A stretch of 64,000 bases of DNA from NCBI GenBank assembly GCA_033239525.1, contig BSYO01000003.1, positions 24,135,716 through 24,199,715 on the forward strand. Direction: 5' to 3'. How positions within the stretch are numbered: the stretch's first letter is position 1; every line of letters starts with the position of its first letter. Shown one piece after another: positions 9,880 through 23,300 of this stretch. The stretch is from Nepenthes gracilis (taxonomy: Eukaryota; Streptophyta; Magnoliopsida; Caryophyllales; Nepenthaceae). The notes under the pieces were generated by a model. That model was given only the letters and a program-made list of their open reading frames with translations, was not told the origin of the DNA and searched no databases. The position numbers and the translations under genes are program-made.

Positions 9880-10240
9880 ATAATAATAATAATTATTATT
9901 ATTATGTGTTATTATTATTATTATTTGTAATTATTATTATTATTATTATCATTATATTTTGTAATAATAATAATAATTATTATTATTATTATGTGTTATT
10001 ATTATTATTATATATTATTATTATTATTTATAATTATTATTATTTTATATTATTATTATATTTAATTATTTTTATATTTTATTATTATTATTAAATTTTA
10101 TAATAATAATAATTATTATATTTTGTATTATTTTATTAAATTATTATTATTATTATTTTATTTGTAATTATTATTATATTTTTATTATTACTATTACTAT
10201 TATCATTTTTATTATTATCACTATTCCTACCTTATTCCTC
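9880..10240. repeat. Long imperfect ATT/TTA microsatellite
   Basis: About 360 bp is almost entirely ATT, TTA or AAT triplets with occasional interruptions such as atgtgtt. Translations give runs of Ile, Tyr and Asn, which are not proteins. The left counterpart at 1425-1469 is only about 45 bp, so the right side expanded or the left side shrank after insertion. Confidence 0.9.
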
Positions 10241-10398
10241 ATACTATTCTACAAACTAAATAAAAGAATATTAATTTCCATCTGATTCTATTTTAACAAC
10301 TAAACTTGGGAATAACAATTCCAACTATATTCTTATCCTATTCTATTCCTTGGAATAACTATTGTATTCCCACCTTATTCCATTCCAGCAACCAAACG

Positions 10399-12315
10399 TA
10401 CTGTTAAAGTTTAAGTTTAGCCAAACTCTTTTTTAGCTTCAGTCTGCTGGAGTGTTTTTGGATTACTCCTTGTAGCATCACCTTCAAGCAACTTCCAGCT
10501 AGGCCAAACAAAGTTCCAAAGCTTTCATAGACCTTGCTAGGTCATTACAAGAATCTCTTCAATTCTCTAAGCCCAGTTGCTCGTTTTTTGTAAGATATAT
10601 TGTCATGGTCAATTGTCAGAGGAAGGCAGTTTTGCCACCCTTGGTTTGGGTTGAATCCAGGTTCATTGGTCATTGCTTCTGTAGCCCACATAGTGATCAT
10701 TGTAATTTTTAAAATTTGGATCACCTTGAATCCAATTGTGGGTAACATTTCAATTCAAATCTTTGCATGGTGTTTAATTTTTTGTTCAAGTACTTTGTTG
10801 ATTAAAGGCCTAAAACATTTGTGTGATTTTAATTTCTCTGGCAGTGTATCTCAGTGGCTCATTCTATCATTCCAAAATTCCTCACTTTGGAATTTATTAA
10901 GTGCATCTAAGTCCAATTAAGGTGAAACCAACTTTTAGGTTACTAAATGAACCCAATGGCTCATATTAAACCATGAAAATTGAAGAGTCGAGATTATATT
11001 TGCATAATTAAGTGGCCGTTTCTAACCGGACCCTTCAATTTTCATGGTTTAATCTGAGTTACTGGATTAATTTAGGAGCTTTAAAGTTGGGTTTACTGTA
11101 ACAACTCTCAGAGCATCTAGGATCACGGTGCATGCCTTTTAATTCATAAACTGAACACAATGACAGTAAGGGGACTGTCAAAATCTCTATGCATTGTGAA
11201 GAATATTATTTGTACGCAAGGTTGATTGAAAATTTTCAACGTATGAATATATGACATAGGAATGGTATCATTTGAATAAGTTTGTGAAAATGTTCATTTA
11301 AATTTTGGTGGAAATTAGATAAATTTTTGGAATGGTCATTTCTTTGTTATTCCTGGCCTTGGATTTGAGGCTTAAAACCAAATTTTAAGGGTGATTGTTG
11401 GTACACTGCTGAAGTTATTCCATTGTGACTTAATGATTGATAGATCATCATTTTCAATCATGAGACATTTTCATACATATGACTCTCTAAGAGCCTGTAC
11501 ACGGAAAACCTAATGCATAGGGTTACCCTAAGAAATCTAATTCCACTTGGTTTCACCACTGAAATCATAACCATGTTGTCAGAAATTCCACTGTTATCAA
11601 AAGTAAATCATTTTTCTTTTGTAAGGTTGTTTTCTTAGATAACTAAAATTTGGAGGAACAGGAAACAATTGGTGGGCATCGTACCAAGCCACTGGCCAGG
11701 GCAGTTGGCTAAATCACTGCTTCCAGTAAAATGTAATATTATTGTCAACTAAGCATTGGAGATACTTTATTTATTTATTTATTTAAAGGATGGCCTGATG
11801 TACAAGGCTCCTCCATTAAAGCCTTTGGAGAGGTCAGATTTGTCCAGCCTTACCCCTGCATTACAAACGTGATTTTTGCAGTTGAACACATGATCTCAAA
11901 AGTCAAGATCATAATAGATCAACTTTTCTATCATACTGAGACTCATCCTTTAATAAAAAAGATTTTGAGGTTAGAAAATGCTTTCTCGAAGAAAATTTTT
12001 TGTCTGTGTAAAACTTTCTGGGATACTTCTCCAAATTGCGTGTAATTGTGAAATATGCATTAGAGTTGGTGGTGCAGTTGGTTAATCAACAGGTGTTTCA
12101 CCTAGATAGGTGCCTAGTCTATTGTACATGGGAGGAGCTTACCTTTCATCTCCCAAGTGGGGAATTGCATTCCATGCATTTTCTAATTCCAGACTTTGTT
12201 TCCCTTTGTCCAATCTGTTTCTGTAATTTATATTCATCTGGGGATGTACAGATTTACTATTTTGTAGGATTTCTCATTCTGGTTCTGTTTTTCAATTTAG
12301 TTCTAACTTCTGTAG
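10399..12315. other. Upstream flank or 5' intron of the protease gene, no feature recognised
   Basis: AT-rich, non-repetitive sequence without a convincing exon. I looked for the N-terminal cysteine/tryptophan segment that precedes the first transmembrane helix in plant site-2 proteases and did not find it here. The first recognised exon needs an upstream exon ending in two bases of a codon, so at least part of this stretch is probably intron. Confidence 0.4.
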
Positions 12316-15300
12316 GTTTTTGAGAGTTTGGTTTACAATTGGAACTGGTTTCAGTCTAAGTGTGCTGCTCGGAGTTGTTATGGTCAGACTAAGATCCTCG
12401 ATACGTTTAAGTTTTGCCTTCAATGCTTCGATATGTAATTGGTTGATTTCATATGGCCAGATGCTCATTTTTCAGTTGACCAGTTTTCTGACTCAGCATA
12501 ATGGCATGGAAAAGCTTAATGATCTTTTCAGCAACTTACTATTTGGTTTTTCCCCAACGGTTAGCTTCCCTTTAACCCTGTTCTGCAACAATTCCTGCTC
12601 AGGTGGCTGATTGCTAGTGCTGATTACTAAACTAGTATGGGATTTTAAAAATTTAAGAGTACTGTGGAAATGCCTGTGAACTGTTGTGTAAGCGACGTTA
12701 ATAATTGTTCAGAACCATTTTAACTGCAGTTTTTGGGTTTCAAGATGTCATTCACCAACTTTGGATATTTGTTGGTTTCTACTATGATATCCATAGCTGT
12801 GCATGAGCTTGGACATGCTGTTGCTGCCGCAAGGTCAATTCCCTCCTGATACTTGCTTAACATTTTCTATTCAGTTGATATGGAAACATTTGCAGTACAA
12901 GATTAAGATATTATGAGAATCCTCCTATGCTGTTTCTGTGAAGAGGAGGTGGATTGTTTGATTACTACCTTAAGATTTTCTACACCATTTCTTCTCTTAC
13001 TATTACTTTTAATCCGAATCATTTCATTTTGTCACACTAATGCACTATTCAGCCTGCGTTTTAAGTTCCAGAGCCATTTAAAGGCCCTCTATATATTTCT
13101 CCAGGTGTTACTTCTGATACATACTTCTGTGTGTGTGCATTTCTGGAAATATCTTTTAAAGCTGCATCATTTTTCCATCTTAAATTCCTCTTTTTTGTTC
13201 ACCTTAGGTTTGGGCATCTGTTGTATTTGAGTGGTCTGACAGTCTAATTAATATAGCATATCTTGCTAGTAGCCATTCTATAAAATATGCTAATAAAAGG
13301 CATTTGGTGGTCACATAAAAAGCAATTTTCTATTTGAACTACCCCAGATAAATTCTATGTTGCTTATGTTTTATATTTTCAAATTTCCTGGTTTTCATTC
13401 ACTATAGATACAAGTAACAAAATTCAACGTTTGTGATAATTCTAAAACCAATGATTTTTAGTATTTTTCTACCTAGAATTGCTGAACTAACACTTAATAT
13501 TATTTGTCGTACTCCAATGTATCTTGGACCCTTCAAATTCTAAAGTCTTGCTTCCCACTACTAATTGCAAATAACCTACAGCAGAGTTATTTGTGCTGAA
13601 TATGCTTAATATTCAATGAAGCTAGTGTAAAATGGAAATTCTCTAGTTTCCTCTCGTTTAGGTTAATGCTAGTAACTAACTTTTGACCATGGTATCCAAA
13701 CCCAACTAACCCAGCTGATTTTGGGTCAATTGCTTGTTGCTATCTTTGCCAAACTGTTGCCAACGCGTTTGCTTTACAAACTTGGAGGTGTATTAATGTA
13801 ACAAAGGAGCTTTTATCAGAGGTAAGAAGAATGTGCTTCTCAGACTAGAAGTCTATGTAAAGCTTATCGGAGAGGGGCTTTCTTGTGAACATGCTTGATA
13901 TAGATCTCAAAAAGTCCTATGATTCTATAGGATGTTATTGTTATGTACAAGAAGACGTGGAACTAGAATTCTCACTGAATTTCCAGATTAGTTTATGCTT
14001 GCATTTTCCCCTTATAATGCAGTCTAGTTGCAAGGAGGGGTTGTGCCACGGCCTGGAATAACGTGAATATAAATAAATTTTAAATTTTTAATTGTGATGC
14101 TGCACCAAAATCCGTTGGTAAGGCAACATTATGTAAATATCAATCCGTTCCAGGACATGGTCAAATTTACTCAATTTGACCACTGAATCAAGTCTCTATT
14201 CAACAAAATAATGTAATATTCTAGTTCAAACCATTTCACAATTGTTCGAATTAGCGATACATGAAAACCAACAAGATATATGGCTCCTGGGCCACACTGT
14301 ATCAAATTTATGCATGCCAAAGTATTCCAAACATAAGCCGTTTTCCAAACACATTCATCACAACATGCTACACATCCTCTGCATAAAGATTCTTTGGATG
14401 AACACCCACCAGTCCACAATTGTTAAGTGATCCAAGCTTATTAATCTTAAGGGCGATGAATTTTAAGGTGAACTAAAAACTCAGCAAGCAAATAATAAGA
14501 TGTAAATAATATGTGTCACCATGAACACGTAAGAGGTCAATTATGAACCAAAAGTCAACGATAAACCTCACCAACTATTGTTAAAAACTTTGAAAGTTGA
14601 TCTACATATTTTACCTCGTAGATATGGTTCATACACCACTATCTCAAACTGTTGCGTTGGTTTTCTACATATTTTACTGTATAGTTGGGGCCTTAACCCA
14701 CTATTCAAGACCCATGGGTGGACACAATATATGACCTTCGCCTTAATATAGAGTGCCGTGTCATCATATATTTTGTCAATTTTTTATAATAGTTCATTTC
14801 AAAACGGAATAGAATTCACAAAGCATACTCACATGTCCAAAGCTAGAAGCCAAATAACTTAAATTCACTATAGAGATTTCTCAAAGATTCTTACAAAACA
14901 AAGAACATGCAGGAAGTGTACTTCAACAATTTCAAGATTTTTTTGGAGATTTATCGTGAACATGAACAAAAATGACTTCAAAATATGAGAAATCGAGTGA
15001 ACAAAGGACATGCATGCAAGCCAAACCTCAAAAGGGACATAGATGAGTACTTCCGTGGAGCATAAGATCATAAATCCCAGATTTTGGATAAACAGGGGTA
15101 GAAATTCAAAAATTTCAGCAAAAGAGTAAAGCACTAGATTTAAAGTTCACTTGTTTTAACTTAATTTACCAAGATTTCCCAAGATTTCTCCTTAAAATCC
15201 CCTTCCTTTCATCATCTCTCTTTTCTTTCCGTCTCTTCCTCTCTCTTCTCTTTAAAAATCTCACAAAAAGCAAGCTAAAAAGAGCCAAGCCTCACTTATG

Positions 15301-18300
15301 TATGCAGATTGGTAGACGTGCATTAGTCATGAGCTTATCAGGAGCTAAAGCTCAGTTTGCCTGCGCCTGGGTGTCCCCTCATGTGCACATTCAGGTGTGA
15401 TGAATCTATAAAAGACGAATGTGTGCCCCCTCATCCACACATTAGGTGCGGGGTCATAACCCAATCGAGCACAAGCACGGGCACCATCTACAGGCAATCT
15501 AATACTTAATGCCTTTTCTGAACTGACAATTATTCTTAATAATTGACTCCATTATCTCAAATCAAAAATCATTATTTCAAGATTAGCACTCAGTATTACA
15601 GGTTGCATGTTTTCATCCCCTTGGAAGGAATGCCTTGGAAAAGGAGATCCCATCTTCACTTACCCCTTTTTCATTGTCAGGGAATATGCGTCTAGACTTT
15701 AGATGTTTGAAACACTTGAAGGATGCTCTTGTTTCTTTTTCATCCTTGGTCTGAAATGTTGGCATTGACCCTATGTATGATATGTTGATGTCCTCCCATT
15801 GTCTTCCTGAACTTGCATTCAATTGACTTCTTGAAGAGTCGACCACTTTCTCAAAGTTCAGGTTGTCAGTTAATGCCATTGATAGTAATGCCTATATGTG
15901 TGGTATAGCAGTTTATTTGGAGGAGTAGATTCTAAAGGAACTAGGTTTTGTTATTGGGTTCTACCTGTAAGGTACTTGGGGCCTCTAAACTTATTAAATG
16001 CAGAATGTTTGTGGAAAGATTACAGAGAGATCCACTTTGGGTGACAGATACTGCGGTGAGCTTGCAACTCATACATCTGTCTAATTTATCGTGCAATGTG
16101 CACTGGTATTAAATCTTCCTTCTCCTCAAACTTGTTATACTGGATGTGGAGATTGTTTGCTGGAGGTTCTTGTGGTCAGGAAGTACTTTGTGAAGGCATA
16201 GTCATAGAGCTTTTGTGTCATGGGGTTTTTCACTAAAGACTGTTTGCCAAAGAAAGAGCAGGCTCTGGACCTAATTTGGTGGAAGGAGATCTGTGAGCAA
16301 GATTTTATGGGCAATGGAACAACAAGAAACAATATGTTTGTCAGATTTGTACACACTATCTGCTTAAGGAGGGAGGAGATGGGACTATAGAAGCACCTAA
16401 TTCTAGCTTGGCTTTGTAAGTTACTCTAACTCAGATGCAATAAACTAAAAGATGATAGAGATCATAAATGGGAACAAATTATTGGTTTTTCCAAAAAACT
16501 TGCGGAAGATATGCATATTATTTGCTAAAACCAGCTTCAGATACTAATACAAATTGCCAAACACTTGTATGGAATGTCTGTGCAACAATGGCAGATGAAG
16601 AGGATGAGTTTTAGCTAATTTGTATGGTTCTTCCATTTTGACTGGTGGAGGTATGGGAGAGGTAAATTTTTTTATAAATAAGTTTTTATAATTGAAATGA
16701 TTTTTTTGCTATGCAACTTAATTTTTATTTGACTGTATTTATTTATCAATCATTGCGCCTTACTTATCTCACTAAGATTAGTCGGTTTTTTACCATTTTT
16801 ATCAAAAACAATAACATAGTTATTTTGCATTTACTATGCTAAAAAGAATAAAATTTTTGACTCCACTAAGAAAAATTGTAAATCCACCCTTACATTTAGA
16901 CCATTCCTTGACCCCATCATTTTGAATCCTTGTGTTCTGCACTTGTCTAGCTTTCTTTTTTTAATTTTTCTTATAATCAAAGTGAGACTTTTACTTAAGT
17001 ATGCGATGAAGTTGTGAAGGTTTTTACACACCTCTTTGGTTAGGTTTTTTTAACTAATGGAAAGAATGGAGTTGGCCAATAAAGATGGACAATAACTGTA
17101 GCATAATATCAATTTTTGGCCTTACTAAAAAGCAGCTTTCATAAAGAAGTTACACTTCCCATGAACTTACTTCCTGGCAAGTAGTGTAGGGGAAGTTAAT
17201 ACCATAAACTAAGGGATAGTGCTTCAACTTATGTTTTTCTACTAAGGAAGTGAACTTACAGGGCGGTCTGTAAGTTAACTCTCTCAGGATGAAACTTAGT
17301 AGTCAAATAGAACTCAACTTCCATTTGGTTTTTTTTCTTTCATGCTTTTGAAGTATAACTTAGCTGACTTAGGAGGCTTAAGCTACCTAAGAAAGTTCTG
17401 CTTCCCAGGAAGTATGAGTTTTGCCTTATGTTTGGTTATCTCAAGAAAAAAGTCAAAGGGAAGTTAAGTTTCCTGTTAATTTCGACCCACCGTCTATGTA
17501 GAGGAAATTAACTTGCTGACCCTCATAAGTAAACTTCCTTAGTTGAAAAATAGATTTACCCTGCTATCCTTGGATTATGCTGGGAAAAAAATTGACCCCT
17601 ATTTTTAATTTGTTACAGTTTTTTTGGTGGGGATGATATTTCTTTTGCATCTCAGTTCCTTGTTGGTAGCATTATGAATTGAGCACTTAAAACTAACTTC
17701 CTTAGAACGACCATTCATGAAGTAATTTCCTGGGATGTCTAACTTCCTTTGGAAGTGTGCAACCTTGAACTAAATGAGGCCTCAATGTTTTCACTGATTT
17801 TGCCCAAACTGTGTTCTTGCGACGGCTGAACAGCTGGATTGGATTGGCCTTAGTAGCTGATACATCAATTCATTTCATGCAATTTGTGGTAGGCTAGCTT
17901 CTTACATGTTGTCGATGACACTTTGACTTGAAGCAGTGAAGGCATACAAATGGAGTACATTGCTGTATTTATTGCAGCTGTATTTCCAGGGGCATTGGTT
18001 GGATTTAATCAAGAAGTGCTGGAGACAAAGTCACGCTCTTCTGTCCTTCGCATATATTGTGCTGGTATCTGGCATAATGCAGTGGTGAGTTTACTGAAAA
18101 AACTTGTCCTTATAATATTCTAGCTTATTAAAATTCCAATTTCACTGATAAAACTGTTGCCAGTATTGTCCATGTAAAGCTGACTATGTGAGGATCTTTG
18201 AAAGTGTGGTGCAGCTTGTGGAGTAGCCTTGTTGCTTTTGCCCTTCATCTTTTCTCCTCTCTACATACATGGTGAAAGCCCCATGGTAGTCTAAATCTTT

Positions 18301-20396
18301 CAATTACTTTATACTTTTTGTAATTGTGCTGCATGTATGTTATAGGCTTGTTCATCACCTGGAAACAGGTATTGAAGGTGTTGTCAACCTCACCCGTGTC
18401 TGGTTATCTGTTACCTGGTGATGTCATTGTATCATTGGATGGGATAAAGATTCATAATGCACATGATTGGTTGGAATTGGCAACTCTGATAGAGAAGATG
18501 ACATTGCAGAATTCTAGTCATATCGAAGATGTGAACGGTTCTGTGATTGACGATGGTAGAAAGGGTTACTGTGCACCAAGCTCTGTCGTGGAGAAAAGCC
18601 CAAAGCTCCCACCTATGATTAAACAGCCTAGTTGCCCAGATAATCTTACTGCATTTACTACCTTCCCTTGCTCTATTAGGAAGGAAGATCAAATTCAGAA
18701 CATTAGTAAGAGTATGCTGTGTTTGAATGCTGCAGATATCGTCAAGCTTAAAAGATGTGATGGGTTAAAAACAACCGATCACAATGGAAGCAGCTGCCTA
18801 TGTTCAAAGGTGGGAATTTTTTATTTTTTTATTTCTTTTAAAGCATCTGACATTGGGATAGATCTGGGAGCTCCTTTACCATCTTATTATTAATATGCAA
18901 CAATTCTCTGTAGATTTACTTTCTTTAGACATGAGCTTGCAATATAGTCAATTATCATGAAGTGCAACTGAATTCACTTGCAATAGGATGAGCTGTGCAT
19001 ATCTCCAGTTCAAGCGCCCGGCGTAGCATGGGTTGAGATCACGTATCACAGACCTTTTTCGCAGCAGTGCCTGGGACTGTGGAAAAACCTATCTGCAGGT
19101 GGTTTGGCGACCTCAGAATTTGGAGAGAGCTGTGATGGAACTTTTCTTTTTGTCGGAGACATGGTATCAATGGCACAATCAGTGTGGTTGACACTTTATC
19201 AACCACGATGGTCATCTGCATTTGCCGCATATCTCCCGGATATGATCGAAAAACTTTTGATGTGCACATTCCATGTATCTCTAACATTAGCCCTTGTGAA
19301 CTGCCTGCCAGTAAGTTTTACCCAATTGCTTAATCTGACATGAATAGGTCATTTCCATACTACATCTTAGGTTTCTTTATAATTTTCTTAAAAAAAAAGA
19401 AAGAAAAATAAAACTAATGTAGCTCATGGAAGCTTCACACTTGGAAGAGCCCCCAAAGCTGGTAAAAAATTTGAGTCCATACTGTATTGAGACAATCAAT
19501 CTTGGATTTGCTGTAGACAGTAGTGGCTTCAGTTACCTCATTTAGATTATTCCATTCTTTATGATGAATAAGTATGACTGCCAAAATATGCCCTTCTTCT
19601 TTTAACCATTTTGCCTTAATCCGGGAGAGCAGTTTCAATTATATTGGCAGGATTTTTTTCTCTTTGTAAATGTTTTAGGCACTCACTGTGGCACTATACC
19701 TGACGATTGTGATGGTAAAACTCAGGAATATTATATGATATTGTTTAATCTTTTTGAATGCATAATGTAGTTAACGGCTATAGGTATAATTACTTGTCAA
19801 TATATATTAGTATCAGGTCTCCTGTTACCTATATTTTCAGATATATGAAATATTTATACATGTTATTCAATATGTTAGATGATAATATGGCTGCAACTGA
19901 TAATGATAACAATGTTTTCATCCATTACCTAGTCATTGAATGAAAAATTCTGAAATGCCAAAAAACTCTGTTATGGACGACTAGATGCTATACTTTTTGT
20001 TGGCTAATGTGAAGCATGTAGTCCAGAAATTTCTGTGGTTTGGGGCCTCAAGTTGGTCTTGCCAGCAAACAGCTTATTTTTTTATCTACGCATTTTATGA
20101 GCATGAGAAGCTTACATAATGCTCATCATTGTGCTTTCTTTCCATGATGCTCATGACTATATCTTCTGCAAGCCTACAACTGATTGTTCTTGTCAAGTTC
20201 ATGATGTATTAACGAACATTTGCAATATATTTACCAGGTGTATTTTCTCGACGGAGAATCCATTTTGGAGGTGAGCATCTGCTATATTACTTTTTTTAAT
20301 CCCAGAGGGAGGAGGATATTTCTTCAGGCTTGTCTCTTTGTTGGGTCTGCAATTTCTTGCCTTTTGCTTTTGAGAACTTTTCTCAAATTCTGGTAA
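12316..20396 (+). CDS. S2P: Site-2 protease (intramembrane zinc metalloprotease), 8 exons, 5' exon(s) missing
   Basis: This is a membrane-embedded metalloprotease. In plants the family releases ER- and Golgi-anchored bZIP factors after site-1 cleavage. Exons I read: 12316-12382, 12476-12559, 12730-12833, 17937-18084, 18205-18285, 18369-18809, 18987-19310 and 20238-20396 (stop TAA). All introns are GT...AG and all phases agree, giving about 468 codons. The zinc-binding HELGH is at 12802-12816, within VHELGHAVAAA. The second metal motif LDG is at 20247-20255, after LVNCLP and with VYF before it. Hydrophobic helices include FLRVWFTIGTGFSLSVLLG, IAVFIAAVFPGALVGF and VALLLLPFIFSPLYIHG. A PDZ-like region (GYLLPGDVIVSLDGIKI) starts the 147-codon exon. 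A glycine completing a split codon at 12316 shows that an earlier exon exists. The intron at 12834-17936 is 5.1 kb. Confidence 0.9.
12834..17936 (+). other. 5.1 kb intron of the site-2 protease gene
   Basis: It separates the HELGH exon from the exon starting EGIQMEYIA and splits a Ser codon (AG|T). It contains no protease exon, since the protein reads on smoothly across it. It holds AT-rich sequence, a pyrimidine-rich patch near 15180-15250, and a block at about 17040-17770 with repeated words such as aagttaac and acttcc that may be an old MITE-like insertion. No open frame here looks real. Confidence 0.6.
17040..17770. repeat. Possible old MITE-like insertion in the intron
   Basis: Words such as gaagtt, aacttcc and ggaagt recur in both orientations across about 700 bp, and the phrase tatgtttggttatct is of a kind seen at ends of plant non-autonomous elements. 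No clean terminal repeats or target duplication could be fixed, so this is only a suspicion. Confidence 0.25.
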
Positions 20397-23300
20397 GATT
20401 TATGATTACTAATCTCATATTACATGCAGTAGTGGTTGTTATACAATCGATATATTGCAACTAATATTGATGAGGTGCTATTACGTTGTCTTCCACATTG
20501 TCAATTATTTGAACTGAGTTTCAGCTCGTAGGCAAAAATGACTGCAAATGGATGAAATTGTTCTCACTTTTTAGACAAACACAGGACTCGGGAAAAGTAG
20601 TTGCATATTTTTTTCATCAGACCTTTGCTGCCGTAACATGTGGAAGAATGCTTACCCAACTCATGCATTCTCTAGGATGGACGGAGAGTCTAGTAGGATA
20701 CTGCTGACATTGATTAGTGGCACTTATGGCTATTGGCGTAATTATAGAGTTTGTTGCTGTGTGATCCGATGATTACAAGCTTGAAGTGTAGAAACGAATT
20801 TTGTATAATTCTTAGGGGGTTAAAACCTTTTACCATAGATTTAAAAGTGGTCAAATTTTTTTGTCCAAACGACACATAGCAAGAGGTTAATATTGAAAAA
20901 ATCTTGTTTATTTCGCATTGCTGTGTTGGCGGGAGTACTGTGGGAAAAGAGGTTTCTCAAAGCTTATACATTTGTGAATGCTCAAGTAGTTGCCATGTGA
21001 CGCGATGGTTGCAGGTTCATGTCACAGAAATAAACCTTTGAATAATGTAATGTAAAATCACGAAAGCTTCATGCACCGGGTCCTCTTTTTTTCCACCCCT
21101 ATTGGACTTATTGGCCAAAAATTGATTTTTCTTGATAGTTATGTGACATTGATGGGGGCCGTAGTGTTCACCATCGTTGATCGAACTAAACCTTCTGTGC
21201 TTTTCAAGATTCTAACCTTGCGGTCATAATTCCCTTTGTCACTTGGTCTCAAGTGTGAGTCAGATATGGGTTACTATGCCCGCTCGAATAGTTTGACCAG
21301 AGTTCTTTAGAGTGATCCTAACCAAAAAAATCCCTCCTGCACTGTACTGTATGAGATGAATAAGCTTATTGAGTCATTTCACTCTTTGAAAAAGGCGTAT
21401 GAACTAACATATATATTTTGATTCGATATATCTGTCATACCGTGTTGAATAATCGAGACATAAGGCTTTGTTATTGTTTTTATGTTATGCTGAATAAGTG
21501 ACGTAGTGACAAGAAAATGATCCGAACCCTCCAACGATTGATAACCCAGATTGGAATTGAAGGTATTTTCTATATTATCATGAGCCGACCCGATTTAAAA
21601 CTCGACACAGTGACTGAGTTGCATTCCTCTGACCCTTTTCTTCTGCCATTTTTCCTTGCTGAAAGCAACTTAGCTCCTGCTCATCAACCTCAACTAATGG
21701 CACCAAATAAACAGAATGTTTTATTTTTTATTTATTTTTTGTTATTATTTTATTTTATTTTGGAAAAGGACCAACGGTTCGCTGGGACCAGACTTAAGTA
21801 ACCTGCATGAATGAACGAATACGGACTGCCCAATAAACAGTGTCGGGTTGTACTTGAAACAGCCCAAGATTGTTCATTGTGGGCCGTATTGGCCCATGGA
21901 TAGTGTCAGCATCATCCTCAATTAGAGGCATTGAGAGTTGCAGGCGTGTTTATTTTCTGGGAGGGGGGAATAAAACCAGAAATTTTATTGGCGAATAATA
22001 TAATAAATAATTTTATTTTGAATTATATATTTATTTTTAAATTAAATCTGAACTATTTTTTTGAGTTCCACCTCCAATTATGCAACTCTTGTAAAAGGAT
22101 TGTTTTCCCTTTGGAAAAAAAAAAAAAAGAAGGATATGATATTGAGTTGTCTAGATATACATTATAAGATATAGAAAATGTTAAATCTAACAAGTTTAGA
22201 TATTTTTTAATATTAGAGGCTTATGCTTAAAAATAGGGTTGTCAATTAATTTTACTTAGTGGATTTGTTTATATGAATTATTATGGTTTAATAAGAATTA
22301 GATTAAGGGGAGGCCAAGATATGAATTAGGGGCCAACTCTTAGTAAGACTGAAGGTGTTATTTATAATTATTAAAATCTCACACTGCCCATAGTTGAAGT
22401 GGGACCCATTTGGTACTAAATTTGTGGGGTATGGTCTCCCTCATGGGTGGTTGATCTCTTTATTGAAATGCTATGAATATGAGTAAATTTTACCAAAGAC
22501 TGTAGGAGCAGTGATTGAATCGTGTGCCCCACACCTGAAAATTATGAACCTTTGAATGAGAAATTTTCCAAAAATGTCTGAAGATTGTCTAAATTTAACT
22601 CATAAATTTGCATTTGATTGATTGCATAGACAACCTTATGATTATAAGTTTTTTTTTTTTAATGATAAAATATGAATAAAAACAATTTATGGGGCATTTG
22701 TATTTTCTTTTTAAATTACAAAAATTGCCAAACAAATAAAACTTGAGTTGTTAGAAGATCCATTGGTTGGGATTTGCCTTTTGAGTAGGATTTTTTAGAA
22801 GAAATTATGTCACTTTTTTTTATCAATTTATCTATTATTGCATATATTTTTTAATATAAATAAATAAATATGATATAAGGTTATTCAGAATTATGGAATG
22901 ATTTGTCTAAAATATTAGCCATTTGAGAAAGATTTGAGAAGATTGTGAAGGATAAGGGGGCCATGCGTGGCAGTTGGGTATGGATAAGTGGTGGGGTATA
23001 CCCTGGCTAAGGTATGGTTGGTATTAAATACCACCTTAAAATATTATGGTGTTATTGTGTTTTGTTACCCAAGAAACATCCTCCAGATCTGCTATGGTTA
23101 GATTTACATGATTTTTTTATCAAAATGGAAAATTTATTTTTATCTATTTTCCCTAAGTGGGAAAAAGGTTATTTGATGATAAAACTAAACTAGTAATATC
23201 GGCCAAAATTATAAAATGTCCAGATCGAACATAATTAGGAAAAAAAATTATGATATATCGATAGTGATGTGTTTTGGCAAAGCTGTCAGAATTTTATTTT

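Larger units (their letters stand above)
1242..10398. mobile_element. AT-rich element with terminal inverted repeats, split by a retroelement
   Basis: The outer edges are inverted repeats. The left begins TGTTTGGTTGTTGGAATAAG. The reverse complement of the right begins CGTTTGGTTGCTGGAAT and continues into AATAAGGTGGGAAT. Both lead into runs of short words such as gggaat and attccc, followed by ATT trinucleotide repeats. The ends are flanked by TA (1240-1241 and 10399-10400), so a TA target duplication is possible. A GTTAAAG heptamer at 1224-1230 and 10403-10409 is an alternative. The structure fits a non-autonomous DNA transposon (MITE-like) in whose centre the retroelement at 1470-9879 landed. 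No transposase is visible, so the superfamily is not assigned. Confidence 0.5.

Noticed and set aside
9906..10094. Open frame rich in Ile, Tyr and Leu in the ATT tract
   Set aside because: It is a translation of a trinucleotide microsatellite and has no protein character.
12055..12130. tRNA-like ggtggtgcagttggttaatcaac, considered as a SINE head
   Set aside because: An A-box-like word is present, but no B box follows and no tail or target duplication was found.
12036..12323. 95-codon frame just upstream of the first recognised protease exon
   Set aside because: It does not resemble the N-terminus of the protease and is not in a phase that joins the exon at 12316.
14041..15500. Possible LTR starting TGTGCCACGGCCTGGAA inside the large intron
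   Set aside because: No matching end with CA and a reliable duplication could be fixed; a GGGGT match near 15448 is not next to a CA end.
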